64,000 nucleotides of DNA, taken from assembly GCA_000697055.1 (NCBI GenBank), contig JNDT01001166.1, positions 40,037-104,036 on the forward strand. Direction: 5' to 3'. A program made the position numbers and the translations under genes. Position 1 is the stretch's first letter, and each line of letters starts with the position of its first letter. Origin of the DNA: Saksenaea vasiformis B4078 (taxonomy: Eukaryota; Mucoromycota; Mucoromycetes; Mucorales; Saksenaeaceae). The notes under the pieces are model-generated. The model had not been told where the DNA came from. It saw only the letters and a program-made list of their open reading frames with translations, and did not search any database. Positions 38,233 to 50,900 of this stretch are shown in pieces.

Positions 38233-40018
38233 ATGAGCTCCAATTTAGAGAAACAGCAGCTCGACTATACAAAAGACGAAATACCAGATCCTATCGACGT
38301 ACAGCATGGCAATAAACCATCAGAAGGAGATGCAGAGTTGGCGAATGCGCCCTGGCAGTACAAATTGATCGCGTTAGTCACCGCTCTTTTGCTTCCGGGT
38401 ACGAAACACTCGTATCTATGGCATATAGTAGTTGACCATCCTTTCTTCTTTTTAATTAATTAGTCGGCTCACATTTCTCTGCGAGTGCCCTGAGTGCCAT
38501 GAAGATTCAGATAAAGAGTGTAAGCTGCTACCTCAATAATTAAAAGGGAACTAAGTATTCTAAATAGAACCTCATGATCGATAACACTCGCTACGGTGTT
38601 ATCTCTTCCTCTGTATCTATCATTAACACCATCTTCCCCATTGTTGGTGGTGTTTTCATCGATATGTTTGGTTCTGTCTGGGGTACTCTTGTCGTCAACT
38701 TACTGGTGATTCTCGGGAGTCTTCTGACAGCGTTGGCTGCAAAATACTCTCTGTTCCCCCTTATGATTGTTGGACGTGTTGTTTTCGGAATCGGTAGTGG
38801 TTTAATCGTCACAATGCAGGAATCACTTCTGTCAAAATGGTTCAGAACACAGCATCTTTCTCTTGCCATTGGTTTACAGTTGTCCATCAGTCGATTGGCT
38901 ACGTTTCTCGGAACCCTCGTAGCTAACCCCATTGCAGACGCAACGCACGATTGGGTGTGGGCATTTTGGCTCTCTTTCATTATTTGCGGCTTTTCCATTG
39001 GAGTCAACTTGGTCTACGCTCTTATTGTCAAACGTCTACGTGGTAACGTTGTTAGCAAAGACGAACTTGTAAAACTCAAGGCAAAAAAGACGTTCAACTG
39101 GCGCTCCGTGCTCAAATTCCCTGTTTTCTTCTGGCACATTACTTTGATCGAATTTATCTTTGCCGCTGTCTGGTCTTCCTTCCAAACAATTAGCACGGAA
39201 TTCGTCAAGAAACACTTTGGTGGCACGAATACTTTGGCTGGATACCAAGCAAGTGCCTCCCAAGTCGTGCCTATTGTCGCCACTCCTCTCCTCGGTCTTT
39301 TCATGGATGCCTTTGGCTTCCGTATCGTCATTCGTACGTCTCGGTCCTAAAAACTAATCATTCCTAACACGTACTAAAACCCCCTCTTCAATAGTTATTA
39401 TTTCTGCCATCTTCTTGATTTTGAGTTCGGTTCTCTTGGGCTGGACATACGTCAATGCTGCTGTGGGTATGGTATTCTACAGTGTTTCTCTTGCGTTTGG
39501 TCCCATTGCGATGATTACCTCCATTGGTATGATTTTACCTTCTGATTACATTGGTACTGGTCTTGGTCTCTACAAGAGTTCCAACAACATTGGAACAACC
39601 ATTCTTGATATCATTGTTGGTGTAGTCCAGGATCATACCGCTCACCAGGCATACACAGGTAACAAGTACCTTGTTTTGTTTGTTTACATGGCTCACCTTC
39701 TTTTTTTTTGGGTTGCTAGGCGTGATGATCCTTTTCTTGGTGCTATCGTGCATTGGTTTAGGACTTATCGCTTTGCTCTGGTTGACACAGCGTATCTATC
39801 TCAAGAACCTGCTGGAAATGGGTCGCAAGAAACGCATAGAGCGCATGAAGGAGCTGAACGACAAGGAAGTTGCATTGGCTCAGCAAGGTCTGGATTCGTA
39901 TTCCGGTACTCTCCAGAGCTTCCTCGGCTATGTCTACGTTGGCATCTTCATTACGTGTCTTCTCGTTGCCTGGGTCCTCTTCTTTGTCTATGCCGCCAAC
40001 GGCAGTGTACCTGTCTAA
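38233..40018 (+). CDS. major facilitator superfamily transporter, MFSD1-like
   Basis: Exons 38233-38398, 38464-38519, 38568-39333, 39395-39658 and 39720-40018 give 516 aa. A hydrophilic 45-residue N-terminus leads into about 11-12 hydrophobic segments. The loop after the second segment reads GVFIDMFGS, the D..G motif of MFS motif A, and IVGRVVFGIGSG follows in the fourth. A basic cytosolic loop (KDELVKLKAKK) separates the two halves. After IGLQLSISRLATFLG the order resembles the MFSD1 clade (lysosomal or vacuolar dipeptide uniporters in animals). The substrate is inferred only from that resemblance. The C-terminal tail before the last segment is basic (LLEMGRKKRIERMKELNDKE). All junction phases agree. 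Confidence 0.85.
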
Positions 40019-41203
40019 AGGACATACCTCAGCAAATACAAATTACTTTTTTGAATATGTTAATTACTATACCTTACGCTTGCTTATTTACTTCAACTAC
40101 TGTATTCCTATACAACTGTATTTTCCACAGAGTCGCACATAAAAGGCATGGATGCACCAGCCCTTTTTTTTTCTTACAGATCGTCTCAAGAAAGGCGCCC
40201 AGCAATATGTTACAGTCTTGTAACTGCTTGATAGCCGTTCTAAAAAGATAGGTACATATGCTCTTGGAGTACACACGCGGAAAAGGTTAAGTAAATGATG
40301 ACAACTGGTCATGGACAGGTTATGTCAAATGTTCTGACGACATGACTGAGTGTTTATTTGTTTCTCATAGCAACGAACCTATGGTCAATAAAGCTGTAAA
40401 AGAACATGGACATACAGGTCCATTGCACGAATTTTGCCCACAATCGTTCTATACCTGAATTTTTTGCAGTAAGACATATCCTACAAATGAAATCGCCTAT
40501 GATAGCAGCGTTTTATCAAGTAATATGGCCCATTTAGGCATCATACTCAGTAGTTGCATTTGAAACGAGGCTTCATCTGCACCTTTAAATCATACAGGTA
40601 GGTTATCCATGCTGCAGTAAATTACAAGTATATGCAATGTTTCCTGCTCCTCCAGTGGAATACATGTCATTTATTGCCAAATTGTCTGGAGCATTTCCAG
40701 TTTGTAATCAATTATGGCAACTGCTGTACAAAGGCGTCGAACGTACATAGACATTATCATCATCTATTTTGCTGCTACGAATGCGCCTATCCAAGTTGGT
40801 ATTGCCTTTAAGCATATTTTTACTGTTCTTCCTGATATAGGTGGGGTAATTGTAGATGAATGGCTAAGTAGATAGCTCACATCGGAAGTGTGTGAAGTGG
40901 TGGTAGTTCCAGGATACTTCTGTCCTAGTTTGCTTAGAAATCGCGTGCCTAAAGGTAGATCTTCGAAGATTCTGTGATAGCACAAAGAAGGCATCACTGG
41001 ATACCATACACATAGTATCCCACACTTAAGAACCATTACCCGATGAACGCGTTGAAAAACCATTTTACGACAATAGACATCCTTTCTGCAGAGTTTTTGC
41101 TATCGTCGTCCTGCACTTTGTATATGCAGTTCGTATTATTGGTAACTAGGCACAAAGACATACTAGCAACGTGCGATTTGTATCCAAAGAACATACATGC
41201 TTA
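40019..41203. other. intergenic DNA
   Basis: No supported gene; a ~100-codon minus-strand frame at 40764-41063 lacks any recognisable feature. Confidence 0.4.
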
Positions 41204-41707
41204 TTAACCAAGAAAACAATTGCTGTTTTGGTTTCCCGCAAAAAACGCCCAAAGTTGGTAGGTTTGGTCCACCTGAGTTTCTATATTGACCCACTTTCGT
41301 GGATCAAACCCAGACACGCTCGATTGACACGCGCAAAGATTCCTGTTCAGGGCAACGTAGTTTATTTTAGCTGAACTCCGGATTTTTATCATCTCCCTTG
41401 TAAAAAGCAGGTTGTGCTTTTTACGGTCGAATGATTCTGCCGAAATAATAGTCAATGCTGCAGGGACTTCGCCACGACCTTTTAACTCCGAAGAAACAAG
41501 GCTTAATAAGGTTTGACTAAGTGTTGTCATATTGCGACGGTCAGAGATAATGGCGATAGCATAAAAAATGAAATGTAGGCTCCTTATCTCTACAAAAGAA
41601 TGGCTCCTTTTAGGTGGAGAACGCTTGTAGCCGGTAGTTTGTATAGATAGTTGACAAGGTTGATTTGAACCGAGAGATGCTTCCAGAGTGCGTGTTAAAT
41701 GTGCCAC
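41204..41707 (-). CDS. hypothetical 167-codon ORF, possibly a fragment
   Basis: An unspliced open frame with no family I recognise. It begins MAHLTRTLEA and contains SLVSSELKGRGEVPAALTII. It has no signal peptide. It is the longest open frame between the transporter and the kinase, but composition alone does not prove coding. It may be a degraded transposon ORF. Confidence 0.2.
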   Translation of the reverse strand: MAHLTRTLEASLGSNQPCQLSIQTTGYKRSPPKRSHSFVEIRSLHFIFYAIAIISDRRNMTTLSQTLLSLVSSELKGRGEVPAALTIISAESFDRKKHNLLFTREMIKIRSSAKINYVALNRNLCACQSSVSGFDPRKWVNIETQVDQTYQLWAFFAGNQNSNCFLG

Positions 41708-42069
41708 AGAATTCAGAAATGATAGTGATCATTTCTGAATCGAATGTTCGAAAAAAACAGGATAGAAATCAAAAGGGAACGCGGTGAGAGAACCTTCAAC
41801 TATTAGAGCACCATCGCACAAAAATAAGTTGTGGGATACTCGACAACATGACGTTTTTGATAGACCAGACCACTAGAGATGAAAACTAAGTGTCTCCATT
41901 CGCGTTGAATAACCCAGTACTCAATGCGTAACAGCTCCAGGGGCGGTTCTAAATGACTAATGGATAACCCATGTGGCTTATCTCTAGGGGAAATCGGACG
42001 ACTCTATCCTATGTAGCACCCGGGAAGGGTCCACATCCATATTAGGTCCCGAAAAAGCCTTTCGTTTAC

Positions 42070-42400
42070 TTACTTATTGAACGATCTTTTACGTTACTCT
42101 AAATGAATTCCGTGTCCCTAAAGAAAAAGACATGGATGATCTTATATATGTGATGACGGACCGACACACTTACCGGCGATGTTTTCGGAAACGACAGAGC
42201 GAAAGGAGAAAGGAAATTCACGCATGTCTTTCGATACGCATTACCCAAGGTAATACAGAGGCCCTGTTTATCCAGGTGCGAACTACTCCTTCGATTAACG
42301 CAAAATAAGTCACTTCCCAGCACAAAGGTGCATTTGACTTGAACGTAACGTAATATTTATTTGATGCAAAACGCTCATTCAAAATCCAGTATTTACAAAT
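42070..42400 (+). repeat. copy of the dispersed repeat family (~330 bp)
   Basis: The left end 42070-42125 (TTTTACGTTACTCTAAAT, GTGTCCCTAAAGA) matches 54318-54375. The middle (ATGATCTTATATATGTGA, CTTACCGGCGATGTTTTCGG) matches 54490-54550. The right part (GGTGCGAACTACTCCTT, TTTGACTTGAACGT) matches 54690-54780. It lies directly against the 3' end of the PAK gene. Confidence 0.75.
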
Positions 42401-42415
42401 CCACATAATAATAAA

Positions 42416-44972
42416 TTACGATCGCTCACGTCTGACGGCGTCTCTGGCAGCCCGGATCAGTGGAGCGAGTGACGGCAAAGGATCAGCCAACTTTAAGAAA
42501 GGGTGCTTCAGCAATTCCGCGGCAGAGGGTCTTCGTTCAACTTCGACTGACAGACATCTGGCCAGGAAATCCCGGAACACTGGGCTGAGAGCCTCTGGGT
42601 TCTGGAGTTTAGGAGTTCCGTTGTTCGCAATCAAGTACAATGCTCTCAGTGGGTTTTCGTTCAGATATGGGGGCTCGCCTTCGACCATTTCAATGGCCAT
42701 GATGCCGAGTGACCAGATATCGACCTTGGGACCGTATTCTTTGCGGGTAACAACTTCGGGTGCCATCTAATAAGGAAGGTCAGTCACCTGGAATCTGAGC
42801 ATCATGGCGCATTTTCTTTTACCCAGTATGGCGTTCCGACCATGGTGGTGCGTTTCGCTTGCATATCGTTTAATTGGGCACAAAATCCAAAATCGGCTAA
42901 TGCAAACCATAGTCAGTCATCGGTCGGCTACCACCTTGTGCCATTTACTTAATTTGATGTCACCATGCAAACTCAAAAGCACGTTGTCGCTCTTGATATC
43001 ACGATGAATGACACCTTTGGCATGCAAGTGACATAATCCTTCCAACACCTCACGACATACAGCAGCGATCTGTCCTTCCATCATCATATTGTTCGTAACC
43101 ACATCTGTCAAACTGCCACCTTCCATGTACTCCATAATGACCCACAGATCGCCACGCCAGAGATACGAATCAATGAAGTTGACAATATTCTGATGCTGTG
43201 ACTCCTTCATCACCAAGATTTCGTTAATAATCAGTTCCTTTTTGGGTTGCTGTTCAAGATTCATTTGTTTGATGGCCACAGGACGATCGCCGCCCTCGAC
43301 ATAGGCAGTGTAGACACCTCCAGAAGCTCTATACAACCAAAAATAAGCAAACGAAAATATCTCTTCCTTACTGCTCTCACCCTTGTCCGATCTTGGTCAT
43401 ACTTCTGTAGACAGCGCTGGGATCTGTTTCTGTACATATCGACTTCAACTTACTAATCACTTCTGCATCTTTCATGGCGCTTTTGCGCTCCTTGGGTGCT
43501 CGTTGTTTTACAGTGCCCGGCGATCCGGTCAAGGTACCCTGCTCCTTAGGCTTATCTTCTCTCTTATCACGTTGCTTTGCGCTAAGCTTGCGCTTGATGT
43601 CGTAGTCTCTGGCGGCATGGTTTTTCGATGGCATATGCCGAGGTGGTTCAATTCCCATTTCGTCATAAAACCGATCGTGCGAAGGGGATGAGGGCTTTTC
43701 GGAAGGATGGTATTCTGTACCGTATAAACACACATGCCTAGATAACAGGTGCGCACTTACTTTTATCGTGGCTACTTTTCTCGGAGGGTGTGCGCTGATC
43801 AAAGGATAATTATGATAAATAAATAAATAAAAACTGTAATTTGATTCGCCGCATCTCGGCACATACCATGAATTCATCTAAACGGTTTTGATACGAAGCG
43901 GTGGCAGATTGAGGTGCATGTTCAGGAAGTCGACGTGGAGAACTAAGAGGTGATGACGGTGGACTTTGTGCCTTTGAAATGCTTGCTTTGCTTTCCGCAT
44001 GTGCCCTTTCCATCTTGTGATACACCGAGTCATTGTGATCGCGCGTCTCCTGGTAAAAGCCGATAGCATCCAGGACAGCCTACCATATTTCCGCGTTTAT
44101 ATCACCGTAACGAGCATAACATAATTCCCATTTTTTTTTTTGGTTACCTGTGGATTTTGGTACTGTTCACGTTTTGAAATACCACTTTGCTTCAATAAGA
44201 TTTGCCATTCATGAGGCAATCCAGTGAACTCGCCAGTAGCAGCATCAAATCCAACATGAGTAACATGTTTAGCATTGTAAGGTCCAGAGATCTCCATCTC
44301 TTTCTCTTGCTGCTTCAGTGTATCCTTGTTCAAGAGATCTGTTTGGATTAGTGTTAATGTTTCCGTCATTGGTGCAAATCAAGAGATCAAGCTACCATTA
44401 AAGCTTCCTACGACTTTTCCAAACACATCCTTGAATGAGCGACTGCCTTTGCCGTTATTTATATCCTTTAACGGCGACTCGTGTTGTGGTGAACTGGAAC
44501 TAACGGATTCGTCTTCGCTCTTGCCACTGATTCGGTTTAGTTGAGGTGAAAAATTGCTGGACGAAGGGGGTTGCGGCACGCTAGGATCAGAGCGACTTTG
44601 CAATGGTTTGAGGAGAGGCGAGCTGGTGGAAGGTAAAGGAGGGGATTTGCCGACGGAATCGGAGCGATTACGTTTGGACGACAATGTTCTGGAAAGGAAC
44701 GAGCCGGGCTTGTTGTTGTTCGCAGGCGAGGTTGATAGGACACTGGATGCATCAACGCCACTATCAGTTACCTGGCGAGACGATGATTTAATCGATGGTT
44801 TTCGACCTAATAGGTACAGTAAGCTTAAACGTGGCGGAAATTCCCGGTACATACGTTTCTCGGAGATATCTGGGACGGGAACAGCGTCATGGTTACGGAT
44901 ATGCAACCGTTGCAGATGGCCAGACAGTGATCGATGCAGACTGGAGCTTTTGCTACTGCTAGGTGAAGACAT
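42416..44972 (-). CDS. p21-activated kinase (Ste20/PAK family, CRIB without PH)
   Basis: This is a Ser/Thr kinase activated by Cdc42/Rac. Nine exons (44972-44855, 44806-44396, 44338-44148, 44079-43867, 43794-43761, 43714-43381, 43328-42949, 42896-42823, 42766-42416) give 701 aa. The N-terminus is Ser/Pro-rich and disordered. The CRIB motif [15 protein letters not shown] sits at about 193-207. The kinase domain has GQGASG (about 432), VAIK (Lys about 454), [13 protein letters not shown] and GTPYWMAPE. No PH domain precedes the CRIB, which favours the Ste20/Pak1 class over Cla4. I start at MSSPSSSK because the upstream open stretch looks like leader; an ATG at 45203 would add residues. A 34-nt exon lies between the CRIB and kinase domain. 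Confidence 0.93.
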
Positions 44973-47900
44973 GGGGGCGTCCGATGGTTGGCTAGATGGT
45001 GTGAAACGGAAAACCGAGAGCTGCGATGATGGACAGGTGAGGAAACTACTATGCGTGAACGGGTTTAATGGATGAGCTATGCTTTGTGATGAAACAATTG
45101 GACGGGAAAGAAATGAAAGAGCCGAAAAAAAAGTTTTCGTCGTCTTCTGTGATGCTTCCGACGAACACCAGAAAACGCTCTGCTCCCAACGATGGATTTC
45201 CATACTGGAGCGACTTGGAGGCAGTCACGGCATGGTTACACAGAATCTGCGGCGGAAGAAAAGCTGAATCTCCTTGCACCAGCCAATAAACTACTTCAAT
45301 CTCGTAATCGTGTTTGGTTGTCAGATCTAAGTTTAAAAAGAAGGCATTGAGGCTATTTCCAATGCTTAAGGTTAAATGATAGCAGTAGGCTGTAATTAAA
45401 TGCAACAGTATTTTCCCGTGTGCCAAGGGATAAAAATTTGCGTTACATATGTCCTTCTCGGATGTTTATCAGCCTCAGACAAAGGATGCGCACCGCCTTT
45501 AACGAAAGATGCTTGTTTCAACTATCTTATTATACGAAAGCGTCTCGATATCATATGAATATGCTTTTTCTCATGCTCCAAACACATGGTGGAGTAATGC
45601 GGGGATGACATTTATTAAATTCTATTTCGGTTATGCGTTGATCCTACCGCTTAGTTTTACTTTCAAAATTGCCTTTCGCTGTACACATTGATCAAAGTTA
45701 CATCGGTAAGTGAACGGACACCAATTCATTAACCATTCCTGTACACCAAGGCCGACGTGTCGTTACCAAAAGTAGAAAAGTAATCTGCGATGCAGCTTGA
45801 TGCCTGCCTGTTAACATGCGTGTGCCAGCATCTTTTCAATGCACCCATTGCTTGATCATATCAGTTAATAAACAATCCTATCTCAATCGACCATTCCACA
45901 ACACGTCCAATAAACTAGTGTAGTACTGGATCCAGCTGACAGACCGCGTTACTTGCTACGGTCTTTGGATAGTTTGTGTTCCAACAGATCCATGTAACGG
46001 TAACCTATTGTAACACAATGTTATCGTTTCTGAAATAGGCCTTCCTTCGTATAGCTCTCTCACGTCCTTCCCACTACTCAATTAGAGATCTCACACAATG
46101 CTATCTTTTACTAGTAGGATTTGGATTAAATGATTTCCCCTCCTTGTAATTATATTGTATTTAGTTTTTTATCAGTTAACATCCTCTCCGTTTTTTTTCT
46201 GGATACCAGTTTTCTGGAACCGCTGTGAGACGTCGGCATCTATCACCATGCAATAAAATGCAACAATAGAAAGCTAGGCATTTGCGTTAATCAAGGCATC
46301 CAAGAACGATATGCTATGGAAGATATAAAAAAAATAAGCTATTACACAAAGCTTAATTTATCTCTCGTTGGCAATGACGATCATTTACCCTGATATCAGA
46401 GAAAAGCAACTCCGGTTTTCAACCTCTTAAACTCAAAGATTCTCTACATTTATCGTAGCTCGATTTGAATATTCTATGCATATCCCAACAAAAACTTGGT
46501 ACAAGTGTGGTGTCGTCTCCGAAGACTGAGACTGTTCTATAAGGGCGCAAATGATTGCTCCTTTAGCACTTTCCCTTTGTTCATCTAGCGTAGATTCTTA
46601 TTCTATGACGCTAATATTCCGTTAGCCTTTTCTACGTCCCAACAACTGCTGCACAGGCTATATCATCCTCGAATAATTTGTAGCAGAGCTTATGGATAAA
46701 GGGGATTCTGATGCTCTCTTGGATAGCAATGGCGTGCCTTACGTTTAAACTGTGCTTTGATGTATTGCATTTCGGTTAGTCGAATAAGCTCTTGTTATAA
46801 CGCTGCAGAAATTTCTTAGCGTGGAAAAAGCCGTATGTCCACATTGCATATACATATGCTTTGTTTAATGTCGTGCTGCAGGTGCATACGTACTACTACA
46901 CAGATAAACTATGACTACTCGGCACCTGCAGCAATTTACCTCCTCAAATCTTCACATGGCTTTTTAGTTTTCGACCAACCACAAGGTCTTAGTCCCCCCC
47001 CACACAGAATTGCCTCACCTAGCTGTCATCTTCTTCCCAGAGCAGGTATGTATCTGAACCACTCAAACACAAACAAAGCTTATTCCGAATTCTAAAGTCT
47101 CCAAGACTTACCGATTTTCCTTTTTTGACAAGGCTCCGGCAGATCACGGAGAAAAAGTTATCAACTTAATACAATGCCTCCGTTGATCTTAATGCCCACA
47201 TGTCGAACTTATGCGAGACCTGAAACTATTGCGGAGCATCAATGACATGATGTAGTACAAATTTTCATTTGAAGTACTACCCGATGCTGTTTGTCAAAGG
47301 GTATCACGCTTTGTTAATTAGCATAATCTTCCTGAATAGCAATAAGCAAGAGAGATTGGACGATTGTTTTCCATTCCCGAGGAAGGAGATCTGCAAGCGG
47401 AAACGCCAAAACAAACACCAATGCTAAATGATAATACTGCGAATATTTGACCTGGACAAGTAAGAAAATTGCCTGTGCTCCTTTTATTACAGCATAGCTG
47501 TTGGAAACACCAAACGAACGAAGTTAACTGGAGCATTCCAAGTATTTAAGTTAACCGGCACTACAGAGTATGTATCTATAAGTGCCGAGCCATCCCTTAT
47601 TATAGGGTATGTGAGTTTGGATCGCAAGGTGACAGACATCTGGGCTGCACAACCCTTAAGCATGATTTTGGGAAATTCAAGACTAACTTCGTATCAGCCC
47701 ACGGCTACATTGGCAAGGCACACACCGACAACCCGCCTTTTCACAATGGAGTGGTTATCCGAAACGTTGGCACAGGCTGCGATCCAACCAGATGCTGCTA
47801 AGGAAGACTGTGCTGGAGATCTATGGTGCTGGTGGGTATAGAATACATTTGCCTTAGCAAATAGCCTTTCTTACTGGACATGCTGATACCAATAGTGCAA

Positions 47901-50900
47901 ATTCACGTTCTACTACACACACATATATAATCGTTTTGGGTGTTTTTTGTCTTAAGAGATTTATATATATTCTACACGCTAGGAGAAACGGACAAACACA
48001 TTTATCGATCGACCTCACCAAACACAATATCCATGGTACCGATGAGAGTGACCATATCGGGAAGCAAGTGACCTCGGGACATGAAGTCGGAACCTTGGAG
48101 ATGAGCAAAACCAGGAGCCTTGATCTTGCAGCGGTAGGGTCTGTTGGAACCATCGGAAACCAAGAAGACACCAAATTCACCCTTGGGGGCTTCAATAACG
48201 GTATACGTTTCACCGGCAGGAACAGAGTAACCTTCAGAGTACAACTTGAAGTGGTGAATCAAAGCCTCCATGTTTTCCTTCATGGCAGCACGTGGGGGAG
48301 GAGCAATCTGATGATCTACGATTAGCTTCTCTTGCGGATATACAGGTTCATCTCACGTACCTTCCAGTCGTCCACCTTGTGGTTACCTTCGGGCATCTGG
48401 TTCACACACTGTGCGATGATGCGAAGGGACTGTCGCATTTCTTCGACACGGCACAGGTAACGGTCATAACAGTCACCAGTCTGACCGACGGGGACGTCAA
48501 ATTCAACCTTGTCATAAGCATCATAAGGTTGTGTCTTGCGGATATCCCACTTGATACCCGATGCTCTTGCCATGACACCGGAGAAACCCCAGTCCATGGC
48601 TTCCTTTACAGTGACGACACCAACATTTTCGGTACGAACTCTCCAAATACGGTTCTTTGTGAGCACTTCTTCAACTTCGTCGATACGATCACCGAATTGC
48701 TCGGCCCATTGTTGAATATCCTCCAGCAAACCAATTGGCAAGTCGTGGGCGACACCACCTGGACGCACATAGGCGGCGTGCAGACGGGCGCCGGAGACAC
48801 GTTCGTAGAATTCCATCAATTTTTCACGCTCTTCAAACATCCACAAGAAAGGTGTCAAGGCACCAACATCCATAGCGTGGGACATGACTGACATGATGTG
48901 ATTCAAGATACGAGTGATCTCGCCAAACATTGTTCGGATGTACTTGGCACGCTCGGGAAGTTCGATGTTCAACAACTTTTCGACAGCCAAAGAATAAGCC
49001 TGCTCGTTGCACATCATAGAAACGTAATCGAGACGATCAAAGTAGGGCAAAGCCTGAAGGTATGTCTTATACTCGATCAGCTTCTCCGTACCACGATGCA
49101 ACAGACCAACGTGAGGATCGGCACGAACAATTTCTTCACCGTTCAACTCCAAAATCAAACGCAACACACCGTGAGCAGCAGGATGCTGAGGACCAAAGTT
49201 GACAGTAAAGTTACGCAACTTGCTTTCCTCCTCGTCATCAACAGCTTTCATTTGATTTGAATAAGTAAAAAGTTGGACCCACAAGTGATTTGTTCCAGAA
49301 CCAGAATCCACATTACTTACCACCAAACTCTCTATCCTCGGTAATGGTGGTGACAGGAATATCTTTCACGGTTTCGTTCGCGAAGGAAGCCATAGTACGC
49401 CAGTGCTGAATAGGTTTGGCAGGCTGGAAGCGGGGTCTGACGAGGGAAGGTCGGCTGGTTGCCGCGGCAAGGCGACGTGTCCACAATCTAGCGGCAAACG
49501 ACATTCTTTTAAAGAGTGGGGAGTATGAGGTGAATCTTTAAAAATAATCAAGGTTAATTTGACTACAAGTTGAGCGATGTAACGCGTTACCTGTAGCCTC
49601 AAGCTAGACAGTTGAAAACGAGTGTTGAATTTTTCAAGGTGTTTTTCAGATATAATTTTTACCCCGACAGGGTAATGACATCAGCTTTGACCTGGGTAGT
49701 TTTTGAGCTTCGATTCCGTGCACTCCATGGTGCACACCACATTTCTTCAACACGGTGCCGCTTAAGATTAAGATATGGGCACTTCTCTGAAAGTATACAT
49801 TAGGTATTGAAGGAAAAAACGTTTGTATTATTGAGTAAATCGGCGTCCACGCTAGGTACTGAGTCTCGTATCATCCTACGAGACGTGTTCGGCGTGATTG
49901 CGGCTCCGCGTACAGCGAAACTCTATATTAGAATACCAAGTGCGTTTTAACTGGAAGATAATAACACTATCGGTGAAATCCAGGGCAAGGGCGGCATAAA
50001 TACTGTACTAGATATATAAAATGAGGGAGTGGGAAAACATAAGCTAGTGATGTTGCCTCGCTCATTTTCAAGCTAGCATCAATGCACGCTATCGCCATCA
50101 CTCACAACCACAGCTTTGAAAGAGCTTTTTGACATACAAAACTATTCTTTTAACCCTTTTTCGGTCACATCAGATATGATGCTTTAGTCAAAGATTGCTA
50201 ACAAAAACGTGTATGCATAATAGCTGTATAGCCATAATCTTTTGAAAAGTATGGAGAGTCTTCTCGTTCCAGTAACATATAAATATCGAACAGACACAAT
50301 ACTCGCATAAACATATTTCTCACGACACCTATTTATTCTGTACCATACAACTACCTCCAGTGCCCCTGAATGCATTTTGTGTGGTTCCATGGAAACTTGC
50401 ATATTTCGATATGGGTGAGCATTAGAAAAGCATCCATTCGGAAATCATCTTGTAGACGTTATGATGGTCAACCAGCATGCAAATACGCTCACAGGTCATT
50501 TGCTTATGCGCTCTGCAAAAGCTGCACTTCTGTTGTGCTTTGTATTTTTCACAAAGCAGTAACAAAAGCCACCCGTTTCGATACATTCTTCTTTGTCCTG
50601 GCATTGTACCAATTATTATCACTCAAAATAATTGAAATGCACACCATGGCAATAAGGGAACGAGACTCGTACCACAACCTACTAGCGGCTATTGGTGTAC
50701 CATAGGCGCGTTCTGATGAATGACCAACCAAGTCTGAGTTTTAACTTACTCTGACTGGAGTGTGCTTTTACGATGCGTTTCTCGCGATGATTACATGCTT
50801 TACCAACCAGCTTCAGTTGTATCGACACAACAATTTCAGAAAGATACATGCGCGTACCAATTGCATGCCTGAGACCTTGAGCTACTTTATTCCAAGAATG